NCBI GenBank assembly: GCA_017940415.1
Contig: JAGAYR010000022.1
Location: forward strand, 44,492 to 108,491
Direction of reading: 5' to 3'
Length of the DNA: 64,000 nucleotides
Origin: Lachnospiraceae bacterium
GTDB taxonomy: Bacteria; Bacillota; Clostridia; Lachnospirales; Lachnospiraceae
In this document: in pieces, positions 7,838 through 16,243 of the stretch
How positions within the stretch are numbered: the stretch's first letter is position 1
Layout of the letters: the number at the start of each line of letters is the position of its first letter
Translations under genes and position numbers: made by a program
Notes under the pieces: generated by a model
The model's input: the letters and a program-made list of their open reading frames with translations, nothing else
The model's database searches: none
Told to the model about the DNA's origin: nothing

Positions 7838-9136
7838 TCAGATCTCATCGATCAGAGTGATAATGTCTTTGATCGGCATAAGCCTGTCATCAACTTCCTT
7901 GGCTCTGTGATATCTGAGAATATCTTCCGCTGTTTTCTGCATGGCGGGAAAAGCCGCTCTCGTAAGCTGATTGGCGTAGATAACGATATTGACTCCGTGT
8001 GCCACAAGCTCATTTTCCGTGATGGTGTTATAACTGCTGGGAACAACTACGATGGGAGTGGTCTTATCCTTTTCCCTGAACTTGTCGCAGAATTCAAGAA
8101 TCTCATCGGGAGTCTTTCTTCTGCTGTGGATCATGATACCGTCTGCGCCTGCAGCCACAAAGGCCTCGGCTCTCTTAAGAGCATCTTCCATTCCGTGCTC
8201 GAGTATCAGGCTCTCTATCCTGGCTATGATCATGAAATCATCGGTTAGCTGAGCCTTTTTACCCGCACTGATCTTGGCGGAAAACTCTTCGATATCCGCC
8301 TGAGTCTGTTCCACTTCAGTTCCGAAAAGAGAATTCTTCTTAAGTCCGGTCTTATCTTCTATGATGACTGCACTGACGCCCAGTCTTTCAAGAGTTCTTA
8401 CGGTATATACAAAGTGCTCCGCGAGTCCGCCGGTATCACCGTCAAAGATTATGGGCTTGGTGGTAACCTCAGTGATATCCTCAATGGTCCTGAAACGGCT
8501 GGTCATATCAACCAGCTCAATATCCGGCTTACCCTTTGCGGTACTGTCACACAGACTTGAGATCCACATGGCATCGAACTGGTCGAGTTTTCCGTTATCA
8601 CCTTCCACGACAGTCTTCTCAACTATAAGTCCGGTAAGTCCGCTGTGGGCTTCCATGGCTTTTACGATATCCGTCATGGATATCAGCTGTCTCAATCTCT
8701 TTCTTCTGTATTCCGGCATGGACAGCTTCTCTTTGATCTGCATGTCCACTTTTCTGACTTCTTCATTAAAAGTGTAAGGCACGTCAATAACTTCTCCGCC
8801 GTATGCGGAAACCAGTTCGATGACACGTGCCCTGATTGAGCTTTCCGGCCCCCTGCACCAGTTATCTCCGTGAATAACATAGTCGGGATGAAGGGATTCA
8901 ATGACATCCTCATAAAACATGTCATTCTGAAGTATCACGGAATCCACACCGTCTATCTCTCCGTAGATCCTGATCCTCTGTTCCTCCGATACGGTAGGAA
9001 ATCTGTTATATCTTATGGAAGCTTTGTCGCTGAGACATCCCACAACAACTCTTCCGTACTTTTTTGCTTCATTAATGATATTTATATGTCCCGCATGTAT
9101 GACATCCGTCGCAAAACATGTATAAACGGTTTTCAT
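7838..9136 (-). CDS. pepM: Phosphoenolpyruvate mutase with N-terminal cytidylyltransferase-like domain
   Basis: First gene of the phosphonate operon, 432 residues. Residues 1-130 form a cytidylyltransferase-like domain (CFATDVIHAGHINI with the HxGH nucleotide motif at 14-17). Residues about 140-432 are a PEP mutase/isocitrate-lyase-superfamily domain with DGDTGG at 232-237 and the diagnostic EDKTGLKKNS at 260-269, which separates C-P bond-forming mutases from lyases and carboxyphosphonoenolpyruvate hydrolases. It converts PEP to phosphonopyruvate. The N-terminal fusion is known in some other pepM proteins, but its substrate is not settled. A GAGGAT ribosome site precedes the ATG, and a -10-like TATAAT (complement of 9175-9180) lies about 40 nt upstream. 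Confidence 0.93.
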   Translation of the reverse strand: MKTVYTCFATDVIHAGHINIINEAKKYGRVVVGCLSDKASIRYNRFPTVSEEQRIRIYGEIDGVDSVILQNDMFYEDVIESLHPDYVIHGDNWCRGPESSIRARVIELVSAYGGEVIDVPYTFNEEVRKVDMQIKEKLSMPEYRRKRLRQLISMTDIVKAMEAHSGLTGLIVEKTVVEGDNGKLDQFDAMWISSLCDSTAKGKPDIELVDMTSRFRTIEDITEVTTKPIIFDGDTGGLAEHFVYTVRTLERLGVSAVIIEDKTGLKKNSLFGTEVEQTQADIEEFSAKISAGKKAQLTDDFMIIARIESLILEHGMEDALKRAEAFVAAGADGIMIHSRRKTPDEILEFCDKFREKDKTTPIVVVPSSYNTITENELVAHGVNIVIYANQLTRAAFPAMQKTAEDILRYHRAKEVDDRLMPIKDIITLIDEI

Positions 9137-9296
9137 ATTCGATCCTCATTATCCAAAATTGTGCATACTTAGTCATTATAGTACTTTGGGTACTTTATTT
9201 CCACCGAGCCGGATCATGCTTATGCCAAAAACGGATTTTATACATAAATCACGACAGGAAAAACGTTTTTCATGCAGAAAATGATCAAACTGACTA

Positions 9297-9324
9297 TTGA
9301 AGATTGTAACTATTACGTTATACT
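9297..9324 (+). promoter_or_regulatory. Probable promoter of the PAP2 gene
   Basis: TTGAAG (9297-9302), a 16-nt spacer and TATACT (9319-9324) point toward the PAP2 gene. The 241-nt divergent gap 9137-9377 also contains TATAAT on the minus strand (9175-9180), suited to the phosphonate operon but without a clear -35 box, and a direct repeat GTACTTT at 9181-9197. Confidence 0.55.
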
Positions 9325-9377
9325 AGAGTTTGTCGACTGTACGAGGGGTAAATTCTTGCAGTCCAAAAGGGCAAAAA

Positions 9378-10091
9378 ATGAAAGTTATTAAGAACCTGTA
9401 TTTCAAAGTTAATGATTTTGTACATGCACACAAGGAAGGTGTTCCGTTTCTTGTGTACACAGTGTTTTATCTCACATGGTTTTCGATTCTTGAAAATAAC
9501 GTGACATTTCCCAAGTACCTGATACACATAGAAGCGGATAACCACATTCCCTTCCTGCCGGCATTCATAATCCCCTACGAGATCTGGTTTGTATATGTAC
9601 TGGGAACCATCCTCTTTTTCCTCTTTACCAGCAAAAATGATTATTGGAAGCTGTTCCTCTTCCTGGTAACCGGAATGACACTCTTCCTTATCATCTCCAC
9701 CATATGGCCCAACGGTCAGGACCTGAGACCGAGCCTCAAGGGAACGGAAGGATTTTTCGAAGCCTGGGTATTGCATCTGTATCAGACGGATACACCCACA
9801 AACATCTGTCCCAGCATTCACGTATATAATTCACTCGGTGTTGAATTTGCCATCGCAAGAAGCGAAAAGCTCAAGAAGTATAAATGGATACAGATATCAA
9901 GTTTTATCCTCTGCGTCCTGATCATACTTTCCACCATGTTCCTCAAACAGCACTCTGTATTCGATGTGGCAACCGCTTTGGTTCTCGGAATCTTAATGTA
10001 CTACCTGATCTACTATCTCGACATAGTTCAGGCATTCAGAACTTCCAAGGCAAAGAGACAGGCAGAAAAAGAATACGTCAGAAAGAATTAA
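9378..10091 (+). CDS. PAP2-superfamily membrane phosphatase
   Basis: A 237-residue integral membrane protein with about five to six hydrophobic segments. The three phosphatase signatures are present: GQDLRPSL, CPSIHVYNS (P-S-x-x-H) and KQHSVFDV (His and Asp nine-residue core). Family members remove phosphate from lipid phosphates or exchange head groups. I start at the ATG at 9378, which follows AAAAGGG; an in-frame codon at 9330 lacks a ribosome site. It is divergent from the phosphonate operon, so a role in recycling a lipid carrier used by that pathway is possible but only inferred from position. Confidence 0.85.
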   Translation: MKVIKNLYFKVNDFVHAHKEGVPFLVYTVFYLTWFSILENNVTFPKYLIHIEADNHIPFLPAFIIPYEIWFVYVLGTILFFLFTSKNDYWKLFLFLVTGMTLFLIISTIWPNGQDLRPSLKGTEGFFEAWVLHLYQTDTPTNICPSIHVYNSLGVEFAIARSEKLKKYKWIQISSFILCVLIILSTMFLKQHSVFDVATALVLGILMYYLIYYLDIVQAFRTSKAKRQAEKEYVRKN

Positions 10092-10094
10092 ACA

Positions 10095-10130
10095 AAACCC
10101 TCTCTACCGAATCGGTAAAGAGGGTTTTTT
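10095..10130. terminator. Terminator between convergent PAP2 and Bat-type genes
   Basis: AAACCCTCT and AGAGGGTTT arms enclose a second small stem (TACCG/CGGTA), followed by six T on the plus strand and preceded by A's on the other side, so it can serve both convergent transcripts. Confidence 0.8.
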
Positions 10131-10131
10131 A

Positions 10132-10989
10132 TTACCATATTTCTCCGGACTGACCTCCGGATCCGCCATCGCCTTCTTCCGAAGAATCGCCATCATCTCC
10201 TCCGAATCCGTAATAGTTTTCGTAGAACTGCTGCTCTTCGGCTCTTTCCTGCTGAGATTCTTCCTTCTGATCCTGGATGTGGTCCATTATCTCATCTTCT
10301 CTTGATGAGTGGTCCTGGTCTCCATCGCCGCCGTCATCATTGTTTTGATCATCATTGTCGTCCTGATCTTCATCCTGATCGTCGTCGCTGTCATCGTCAT
10401 CATCTTCGTCGTCTTCGTCATCCTGCAAAAGCTCATCAATCTCATCCTTGAGAGTCTGAGCATCCTCATAATGACCGTCCTCATCGTCCTCGTGAGCACA
10501 TCCATCCTCGATAAGGATTGACCTTGCAGTCATGAGTATCTTCTCAACGTTTCTTGCCTCGGGTGACATCTCATCGGAATCGGATTCCAAAAATGCTTCC
10601 CACTCTTCGTCGGTGATCTGCTCTATCATGGCAAGAGCAAGATTTACTTTGACCGGACATTCCTTCTCATAAGGTATGCCGCATTCTATGGCCCTGTAAT
10701 AATCAGACTCCGCTTCCTCAAAATTCCCACAGTGATAATGATAATTTCCTATGTTGTACCAGACCACATATCCGTCGGGGAAATTTAAGGTAGTAAGCAT
10801 CTTTTCGACACTGTAATGATATCTGCCTTTCCCTGCCTCAGCGACGAAATATGCGTTAAGGCACCACCTTGTGATCAAAAAGAGGGCGCAGACAAGAGCC
10901 GCGATGGCTGAAACAAGGATCGTGTACCAGAGCCATCTTTCCATCACGGGCCGTTTTTTATTGGTTTTACTTTTTGGATTTTTTGCCAT
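10132..10989 (-). CDS. BatC-like membrane protein with TPR-like segment and highly acidic tail
   Basis: A 285-residue protein. A basic N-terminus leads into one membrane segment (about 20-42), then a helical TPR-like stretch (YVVWYNIGNYHYHCGNFEEA, residues about 75-110). From about residue 170 the protein becomes almost pure Asp/Glu/Gln/Asn and ends in a Gly-rich segment. It is the last gene of a MoxR-DUF58-BatA-BatB operon and overlaps the BatB-like gene by 23 nt. Position and TPR resemble BatC of Bacteroides aerotolerance operons, but similarity is limited to general architecture. The acidic tail could bind cations or basic surfaces; no function is shown. Confidence 0.75.
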   Translation of the reverse strand: MAKNPKSKTNKKRPVMERWLWYTILVSAIAALVCALFLITRWCLNAYFVAEAGKGRYHYSVEKMLTTLNFPDGYVVWYNIGNYHYHCGNFEEAESDYYRAIECGIPYEKECPVKVNLALAMIEQITDEEWEAFLESDSDEMSPEARNVEKILMTARSILIEDGCAHEDDEDGHYEDAQTLKDEIDELLQDDEDDEDDDDDSDDDQDEDQDDNDDQNNDDGGDGDQDHSSREDEIMDHIQDQKEESQQERAEEQQFYENYYGFGGDDGDSSEEGDGGSGGQSGEIW

Positions 10990-11962
10990 TTTTTCTACGT
11001 ACTTTTACGTTTTCTCTGATGTCTATAATAAGTTCCAGAAGAAGAAGTCCGGCCATATAAGGAACATATTTAAAATATGTATCCTGATAGGTTATAAAAT
11101 CGTTTCTTCTCTCCTTGACGGTACCGCTGGATGCTTTTATCTGAGTTATGATGGGAGTAAGAAGCGTGGACTTTTGTCTGTGAACATATTCGATTCCCAG
11201 CTGATCCGCAATATCTTCCAAAGAATCCTCATCTATACATGACACGGCTTTCTCAAAAGTCGCCATGTTATAGATCTCACCGTACTCATCTTTGATGGTC
11301 GCACCTTTTTCGGTGCCGTATCCGAGAACCGCTCCGCCATCCACAAGATCAGCCAAAACTTCATAATCGTAAGGCTCTCCGGTAGCGGATGTTACTTCTC
11401 CGTCGGATAAAAAGAAAACAATAGTCTGCCTGTTTTCTTTTCTGTCGGAAGAGATAAGCATGTTCTCAAGGTCGTAACAAGGGGTATCCATGTTGCTTCC
11501 CTGGGCATAATATCTGTCCGGCATCTGGATGGACTTAAGCAGTCCCAGAAGTGTTTCCTCATCCTGTGTAAAAGGAGCAAGTACCACCGCTCTGTTCTGG
11601 AAAGTGATAAGTCCGAAATTCGCACCCGAAAGTCCGTCCATGATATCTTCTATATCATTTTGGGCAGCCTTGAATCTTGTGCCGCCTCCCGGACCGTCTT
11701 CCGCCCACATACTTAAAGTGGTATCAAGGACGAAAAGAACATCGAGATTGCTGAGCTGAACCTCTGCACCACGCTCTTCTCTCATGGGCCTTAACGCAAT
11801 GATAAAAGCAAGTGCGGCTATGGCGATTCTTCTGACAAGAGCAAAAGTGCTTTTTATTCTGTTTTCCCTGCTTACAATCCATACAAACAGCATTATCAGC
11901 AATGCTATTACAAAGATCGCGATAAGAGCAGGAATCGGAATGACCGGATTAAAATTCCTCAT
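10967..11962 (-). CDS. BatB-like von Willebrand factor A membrane protein
   Basis: A 331-residue protein with two N-terminal membrane segments (about 8-30 and 43-60), a vWA domain (about 72-270) and a C-terminal membrane segment near 300. The metal site begins with FVLDTTLSMW, so the first Ser of the usual DxSxS is Thr; FLSDGEVTSATG gives the later acidic residue. BatA/BatB proteins sit beside MoxR ATPases and are thought to form membrane complexes assembled by the ATPase; their job in Firmicutes is not established. AAGGG lies before the ATG, 2 nt after the BatA-like stop. Confidence 0.87.
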   Translation of the reverse strand: MRNFNPVIPIPALIAIFVIALLIMLFVWIVSRENRIKSTFALVRRIAIAALAFIIALRPMREERGAEVQLSNLDVLFVLDTTLSMWAEDGPGGGTRFKAAQNDIEDIMDGLSGANFGLITFQNRAVVLAPFTQDEETLLGLLKSIQMPDRYYAQGSNMDTPCYDLENMLISSDRKENRQTIVFFLSDGEVTSATGEPYDYEVLADLVDGGAVLGYGTEKGATIKDEYGEIYNMATFEKAVSCIDEDSLEDIADQLGIEYVHRQKSTLLTPIITQIKASSGTVKERRNDFITYQDTYFKYVPYMAGLLLLELIIDIRENVKVRRKNGKKSKK

Positions 11963-11963
11963 C

Positions 11964-13091
11964 TTATTTTCCCTTTAAAAACGACATGCAGATCATGGAA
12001 CCCGCAAGACTTATCAACAAAGCGATGGTAGGTATTACAGGCATATCCGTTGTCTGCTCCGTTATAATGTCATCAACAGTCATTGCTTCATGGTCTCTGA
12101 TCTCTTCAACTATCGAAGAAACCGTATCTTCCTGACTTTGAACATAAAGTTCTCCACCGGTCACTTCAACAGCTTCTTCAAGCTGGTTCTGAAATCCGGC
12201 ATAATCGGAATCGTTATACAGATAGTAATGTGCATCCTCGGACGGGAAGATGGCAAACACGGTAATATCGTTTTTCTTGCAAAGCTCACTTGCCTCTTCA
12301 AGATCCGGAACTTCCCTTACCATTGCCGCATCCGCATTATCAGTTGCAAAGATGATGACTCTGGTTCTGGAAGAATCACCGATGGAAGGGAAGCTGTAAA
12401 GGCATGATGCAAGTCCCTCACCTATCAACGAACTTCCTCTGTATGTATTGTTTACGAGAGTTCCCGCTTCGATATAATCAAGCTTCGCGCATACCTCGTA
12501 ATATCTTTCACGTTCTTCATCATTGTCAAAATAGACATACTCTTCGTTTCCGGTTATATCAAAGTATTCTTTTTGCAGAGTGAAATATTCCTTGAGTTCC
12601 TCAAGTCTGGTAACCACATAATCATAGTCATCCGTCATGGGAACATATACAACGGATGAAGTGTTGAAGATCGTAATTCCGAATCTGTCTCCCTTAAGTT
12701 CACTGACAACCTGCTCAAGATAGTCGGTAAGCTCATAGTTAAGCTCGTACAGGGAATAGGATACATCCATGCATAGGAATATATCCCTCTTCTGAACTCC
12801 TGTCTTAACGGTCTGGACCTTGTAAGGTCTGGCAATCAGGAAAAGGGATGCGATTATTGCAGCGATCACAAATGCTTCATTTACAAAAGCAAGAATTCTG
12901 CTGCGTTTATAGATCTTGGAATATATGGGAAGTGACTTGACTATGGATGCCGCACCGGTTCTTATTCCTCCGGTGAAATCCTTTTTGCCGCGTGTGGGGA
13001 TGACGTGAAGAATGACCACCGCAAGCACGAGGATCGGAATTCCAAATTTTATGACATATGGATACATTAACTCCATGTTTTCACCATCCAT
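11964..13091 (-). CDS. BatA-like von Willebrand factor A membrane protein
   Basis: About 375 residues: membrane segments near residues 13-27 and 70-88, then a vWA domain (about 100-315) starting at FLCMDVSYSLYELN (DxSxS) with IIFATDNADAAMV as the later acidic motif, and a C-terminal hydrophobic segment. It overlaps the end of the upstream gene, and two in-frame ATGs compete: 13091 (AAGG 4 nt before) and 13076. I keep the longer one without strong preference. Together with the BatB-like protein it probably forms a membrane-anchored vWA pair acting under the MoxR ATPase. Confidence 0.85.
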   Translation of the reverse strand: MDGENMELMYPYVIKFGIPILVLAVVILHVIPTRGKKDFTGGIRTGAASIVKSLPIYSKIYKRSRILAFVNEAFVIAAIIASLFLIARPYKVQTVKTGVQKRDIFLCMDVSYSLYELNYELTDYLEQVVSELKGDRFGITIFNTSSVVYVPMTDDYDYVVTRLEELKEYFTLQKEYFDITGNEEYVYFDNDEERERYYEVCAKLDYIEAGTLVNNTYRGSSLIGEGLASCLYSFPSIGDSSRTRVIIFATDNADAAMVREVPDLEEASELCKKNDITVFAIFPSEDAHYYLYNDSDYAGFQNQLEEAVEVTGGELYVQSQEDTVSSIVEEIRDHEAMTVDDIITEQTTDMPVIPTIALLISLAGSMICMSFLKGK

Positions 13092-13540
13092 TTTGCCTTC
13101 TCGGCATCTGACTTAAAATCTGCCTCTGTCTTTAATGCAAACTCGGGAGCATAGCAGTTTTCGATAAGTCCGGCAAGAGAACCCAGTCCCATTTTCTTAA
13201 GTTCCGAAAGAGTAAGGGAAGTAAAATTTCTTCCTGTCATCTCGGAGACAAATGTCCTCATGATCAGGCTGAGTCTCTGATAACTCTCTCTGGTATCGAT
13301 ACCTGATTTGGACAAGTCAAAAGCAACCTTGTCTATCGAGATCAGAGCCTTCTGTCTGATATAGAATGACGTAGGTTTACTTACGGGTTTGGGTGCCTTG
13401 GGTTTTACTGTTTTGGGAGCTTTCTTATAAATGAAAACTAATGCGAACAAAATTGCGGAGACTAAAAGGATCGCGCCTCCGAGTATAATCCACCCGGGAC
13501 TCATTCCAAGCTCCGGCTGCATATTAACCGAAAATTCCAC
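13067..13540 (-). CDS. Membrane protein of a MoxR/Bat operon (DUF4381-like position)
   Basis: 157 residues when started at the GTG at 13540, which is preceded by AGAGGGGA at a good distance and overlaps the DUF58 gene by 17 nt. ORF extension further upstream would run entirely inside the DUF58 gene. It has a short outer segment, one membrane helix (about residues 17-38), a basic proline-rich linker and a helical cytoplasmic domain (about 65-155). Many Bat operons hold a protein of this size and topology at this place. I recognise the arrangement rather than a clear sequence family, so the name is positional. Confidence 0.75.
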   Translation of the reverse strand: MEFSVNMQPELGMSPGWIILGGAILLVSAILFALVFIYKKAPKTVKPKAPKPVSKPTSFYIRQKALISIDKVAFDLSKSGIDTRESYQRLSLIMRTFVSEMTGRNFTSLTLSELKKMGLGSLAGLIENCYAPEFALKTEADFKSDAEKAKWMVKTWS

Positions 13541-14408
13541 TGTGTCCCCTCTCAAACAAATGCAACACCGTGTCCACAACATCCGGAGCCGTCTGAACTC
13601 TTTCAAGTACAACACGGTTTCTGAGTGCATCAAGTTTAAAACGATTTAAAATATTATTTCTTTCGGCCTCTTCGGCTTTCTTCAGAGAACGGCTTCCTGC
13701 CAGAAATCTGTCGATGTATTCCTCTCCGACCCTGTCATATACTCTTCCGCCGGTAAGGGTGGCATCATCCACACAGATGAAATAAGCGTCATTTCTCTCT
13801 GTCAATCTGGAAAGCGTCTCGTTCCTGACAGTCTTGAGACCGCTCAGATCGGTGATCACGAAAACGATCATGCGGCGGGTAGGAAACGACCTCAGCATGT
13901 TCATGATAAGCTCGTTCATATCCGATGAAGGATTTTCAAATATGGAGCTTCCGTATGTACGAAGGAGTTCCTCAACACATATTCCGCCGGATTTGAAAGG
14001 AGTATTCGTTATTCCGCGCTCTCCGGAACAGGCAAATCCTACATCGGATCCCTGTCTTCCGAGAAGATAACCGATGACGCCGAGTGACATGAGGGCAATA
14101 TCCGCCTTATAGTCACCCGTAGGAGTATCGGCATCCATCTTGGCGCCGGTATCACCGATGATAAGCACGCTGTGTTTTTTTTCTGCAATGTATCTTCTGA
14201 CCAGAAGCCTGTCCGTCCTCGAAGAGGATTTCCAGTCTATGGATGTGATGTCGTCTCCCTGGGAATACTCCTTGAGATCCTGGAACTCATGGCTCTTTCC
14301 GAGGTAAACCGAATTATATCCTCCGTCAAGAATATTGGTAGTCTTGCGTGAGGTATAAAGCACCGCATCCTTACTGATCCTGGCCAGATATTCGTAATCT
14401 ATTTCCAT
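13524..14408 (-). CDS. DUF58 domain protein
   Basis: 294 residues. The DUF58 signature region is present at about 43-75: EFQDLKEYSQGDDITSIDWK followed by RLLVRRYIAEKK. The remainder is a degenerate vWA-like fold (LIIGDTGAKM, VFVITDLSGL). DUF58 proteins almost always accompany MoxR ATPases and are considered their partners or substrates. The start lies 2 nt after the MoxR stop, which implies tight coupling. No membrane segment is visible. Confidence 0.9.
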   Translation of the reverse strand: MEIDYEYLARISKDAVLYTSRKTTNILDGGYNSVYLGKSHEFQDLKEYSQGDDITSIDWKSSSRTDRLLVRRYIAEKKHSVLIIGDTGAKMDADTPTGDYKADIALMSLGVIGYLLGRQGSDVGFACSGERGITNTPFKSGGICVEELLRTYGSSIFENPSSDMNELIMNMLRSFPTRRMIVFVITDLSGLKTVRNETLSRLTERNDAYFICVDDATLTGGRVYDRVGEEYIDRFLAGSRSLKKAEEAERNNILNRFKLDALRNRVVLERVQTAPDVVDTVLHLFERGHSGIFG

Positions 14409-14410
14409 AA

Positions 14411-15412
14411 TCAGGGTGTCTTCAAAGTAGATGTGATAGCATCAATGATATTTTCAACAGTGACTCTGTCGGCTATTGCGGAATAATTGAGTGCAATACG
14501 ATGACGGAGTACAAGATGAGCCATCTGTTTAACGTCATCGGGTACCACATAAGTTCTTCCGTTCAAAAGAGCGGTTGCTTTGGCAGTACGCATGAATGCA
14601 ATCGAAGCTCTGGGGCTGGCGCCCATCTTAACATATCCCGCCATCTGGGGTCCGAGAAGTCTTTCGGGTCCTCTGGTTGCCGTTACGATTGCTGAGATAT
14701 ACCACTTGATACTATCATCCACATAAACCTTCTCGGTGATCTCCTGAAGTCTGTCGATATCGGCAATGGTCATTACGGGAGGTTTCTTTTCAAACGCATG
14801 GTTCTCAATTCTGTTAAGAACCTCAACCTCTTCTGCCGCAATGGGATAAGTGATGACTTCTTTTATCATGAATCTGTCGGTCTGAGCCTCTGAAAGAGGA
14901 TAGGTACCCTCCTGCTCGATGGGGTTCTGGGTAGCTATAACTATGAAGACATCTTCAGGCATATTGTAGCTTTCGGTACCGATGGTAACCTGATGCTCCT
15001 GCATGGCTTCAAGCATAGCGGACTGAGTCTTGGCAGATGATCTGTTAACCTCGTCAAGAAGTACGAAATTGGCAAATACGGGACCAAAGACAGTATCAAA
15101 CTTTGATGTCTGTCTGTTGTAGATCTGTGTTCCGATGATATCGCTGGGGAGAAGATCGGGAGTACACTGAATCCTGGAGAATTTGCCGTCGACTGCCTCG
15201 GCAATTGCTTTTGCAGCCGTGGTTTTCGCAAGTCCGGGAACGGACTCGATAAGAACATGGCCGTCAGCTAAGATGGCCGTAAGAAGCGATGCCTCGAGGC
15301 TCTTCTGTCCTACAACAACACTTTCGAAATAACCGGACAATTTGGCGATCATTTCACGGCTGTACTCGAACTCCTCCTGAGACACCTTGGACTGATTAGT
15401 ATCGTAAGGCAT
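14411..15412 (-). CDS. MoxR-family AAA+ ATPase
   Basis: 333 residues. Walker A is ESVPGLAKTTAAKAI (about 55-69), Walker B is FVLLDEVNRSSAKTQ with the MoxR-type continuation MLEAMQEHQVTIG, and sensor 1 is VIATQNPIEQEGTYPL. The C-terminal lid follows. MoxR ATPases act as chaperone-like remodelers for vWA proteins. First gene of a six-gene operon running down to 10132. A GAGAGGG ribosome site precedes the ATG, and a palindromic operator overlaps the likely promoter. Confidence 0.95.
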   Translation of the reverse strand: MPYDTNQSKVSQEEFEYSREMIAKLSGYFESVVVGQKSLEASLLTAILADGHVLIESVPGLAKTTAAKAIAEAVDGKFSRIQCTPDLLPSDIIGTQIYNRQTSKFDTVFGPVFANFVLLDEVNRSSAKTQSAMLEAMQEHQVTIGTESYNMPEDVFIVIATQNPIEQEGTYPLSEAQTDRFMIKEVITYPIAAEEVEVLNRIENHAFEKKPPVMTIADIDRLQEITEKVYVDDSIKWYISAIVTATRGPERLLGPQMAGYVKMGASPRASIAFMRTAKATALLNGRTYVVPDDVKQMAHLVLRHRIALNYSAIADRVTVENIIDAITSTLKTP

Positions 15413-15439
15413 TTTTATTTCCCTCTCAAAAAAATAATG

Positions 15440-15476
15440 ATGTAGTATATTATACTACATAAATCCGCAATCACAA
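15440..15476 (-). promoter_or_regulatory. Promoter and 21-bp palindromic operator of the MoxR/Bat operon
   Basis: 15440-15460 is a palindrome with perfect 10-bp arms (ATGTAGTATA / TATACTACAT) around one central base. It contains TATAAT on the minus strand (15449-15454); TTGTGA (complement of 15471-15476) lies 16 nt upstream as a possible -35. A repressor bound here would cover the -10 box. The cognate regulator is not identifiable in the window. Confidence 0.65.
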
Positions 15477-15510
15477 AATATGACGGAGTTTTACCCCGGC
15501 AGGTCACAAA

Positions 15511-15563
15511 GATGACAACGGGGACGCTACCATTTTGTAATCTGTAGCGTCCCCACTGTCACT
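15511..15563. repeat. REP-like palindrome, GGGGACGCTAC core
   Basis: Near-perfect inverted repeat with arms ending in CGGGGACGCTAC and GTAGCGTCCCCACTGTCAC around ATTTTGTAATCT. The same core and outer GTGACAGTG occur at 39298-39370, and part of it near 27088. It lies just past the stop of the ABC permease and before the MoxR promoter. Confidence 0.7.
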
Positions 15564-15577
15564 CTATACGTCAAATT

Positions 15578-16243
15578 TTAAAATTCTCTTTTTTGCATCA
15601 CCCTGATACTGTACATCATGGAAATCGACAGGAAGATAATGGCGATTGCAAACAATCCTATGATCAGAACCGCGGGTGAAACAGTCTCAAAAGGATTGGG
15701 ACGGGAGAAAAAAACCATTCCGAATTTATCGGAAAGTATCCCCATAACTGCCTTTCCTGCCAATACACCGGCCATAATGATACCGAAGATGATAAACATT
15801 ACGACTCTGACCTTTTCGGGAGAAAATCTGATGTCGATGGGAAGCAGTACAGACAGGATCACCAGAAACAATGCCAGCATGCTTACATCGAGAAGAACGG
15901 TATCACTTAAAACATAAGACTCTTTCTGTATTGCTAATACCGCAAACTGGATTACCAGAGATATAAGCCAGAAAAGAGTCACTCCCATTATGGAGAATAC
16001 GTACTTTGCAACCGCATAATCTCCGGGCTTTATGGGCAGAGTCATCAGGAACGAGAATCCGTCATCATTGTAATCATATGCGATGGTTGAAAGCATCATG
16101 ATAAGTCCGATCATGGAAATATAGCTGACTACAAATGTAGAATCCATGGAAAAACTGAGGATGACAGCCAAACATATAAACATTAAAAGAAATCTTTTCT
16201 GATTCAAAAGGATCTTAAAATCTTTTATCAATAAGCCTTTCAT
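15578..16243 (-). CDS. ABC-2 type transporter permease
   Basis: 221 residues with about six hydrophobic segments and the N-terminal MKGLLIKDFKILLNQKR common in small ABC-2 permeases of Firmicutes. Its ATG overlaps the stop of the ATPase gene (ATGA), so the two proteins are made together. With the ATPase and the GntR regulator it forms a YtrA/YtrB-like transporter unit; comparable systems respond to cell-envelope stress or export peptides. Substrate unknown. Confidence 0.88.
   Translation of the reverse strand: MKGLLIKDFKILLNQKRFLLMFICLAVILSFSMDSTFVVSYISMIGLIMMLSTIAYDYNDDGFSFLMTLPIKPGDYAVAKYVFSIMGVTLFWLISLVIQFAVLAIQKESYVLSDTVLLDVSMLALFLVILSVLLPIDIRFSPEKVRVVMFIIFGIIMAGVLAGKAVMGILSDKFGMVFFSRPNPFETVSPAVLIIGLFAIAIIFLSISMMYSIRVMQKREF

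Noticed and set aside
10287-10521. Repetitive-looking stretch and Met/Thr-rich or Val/Ile-rich frames
   Set aside because: These arise from GAT/GAC codon runs of the acidic tail of the BatC-like protein; not a separate gene or CRISPR.
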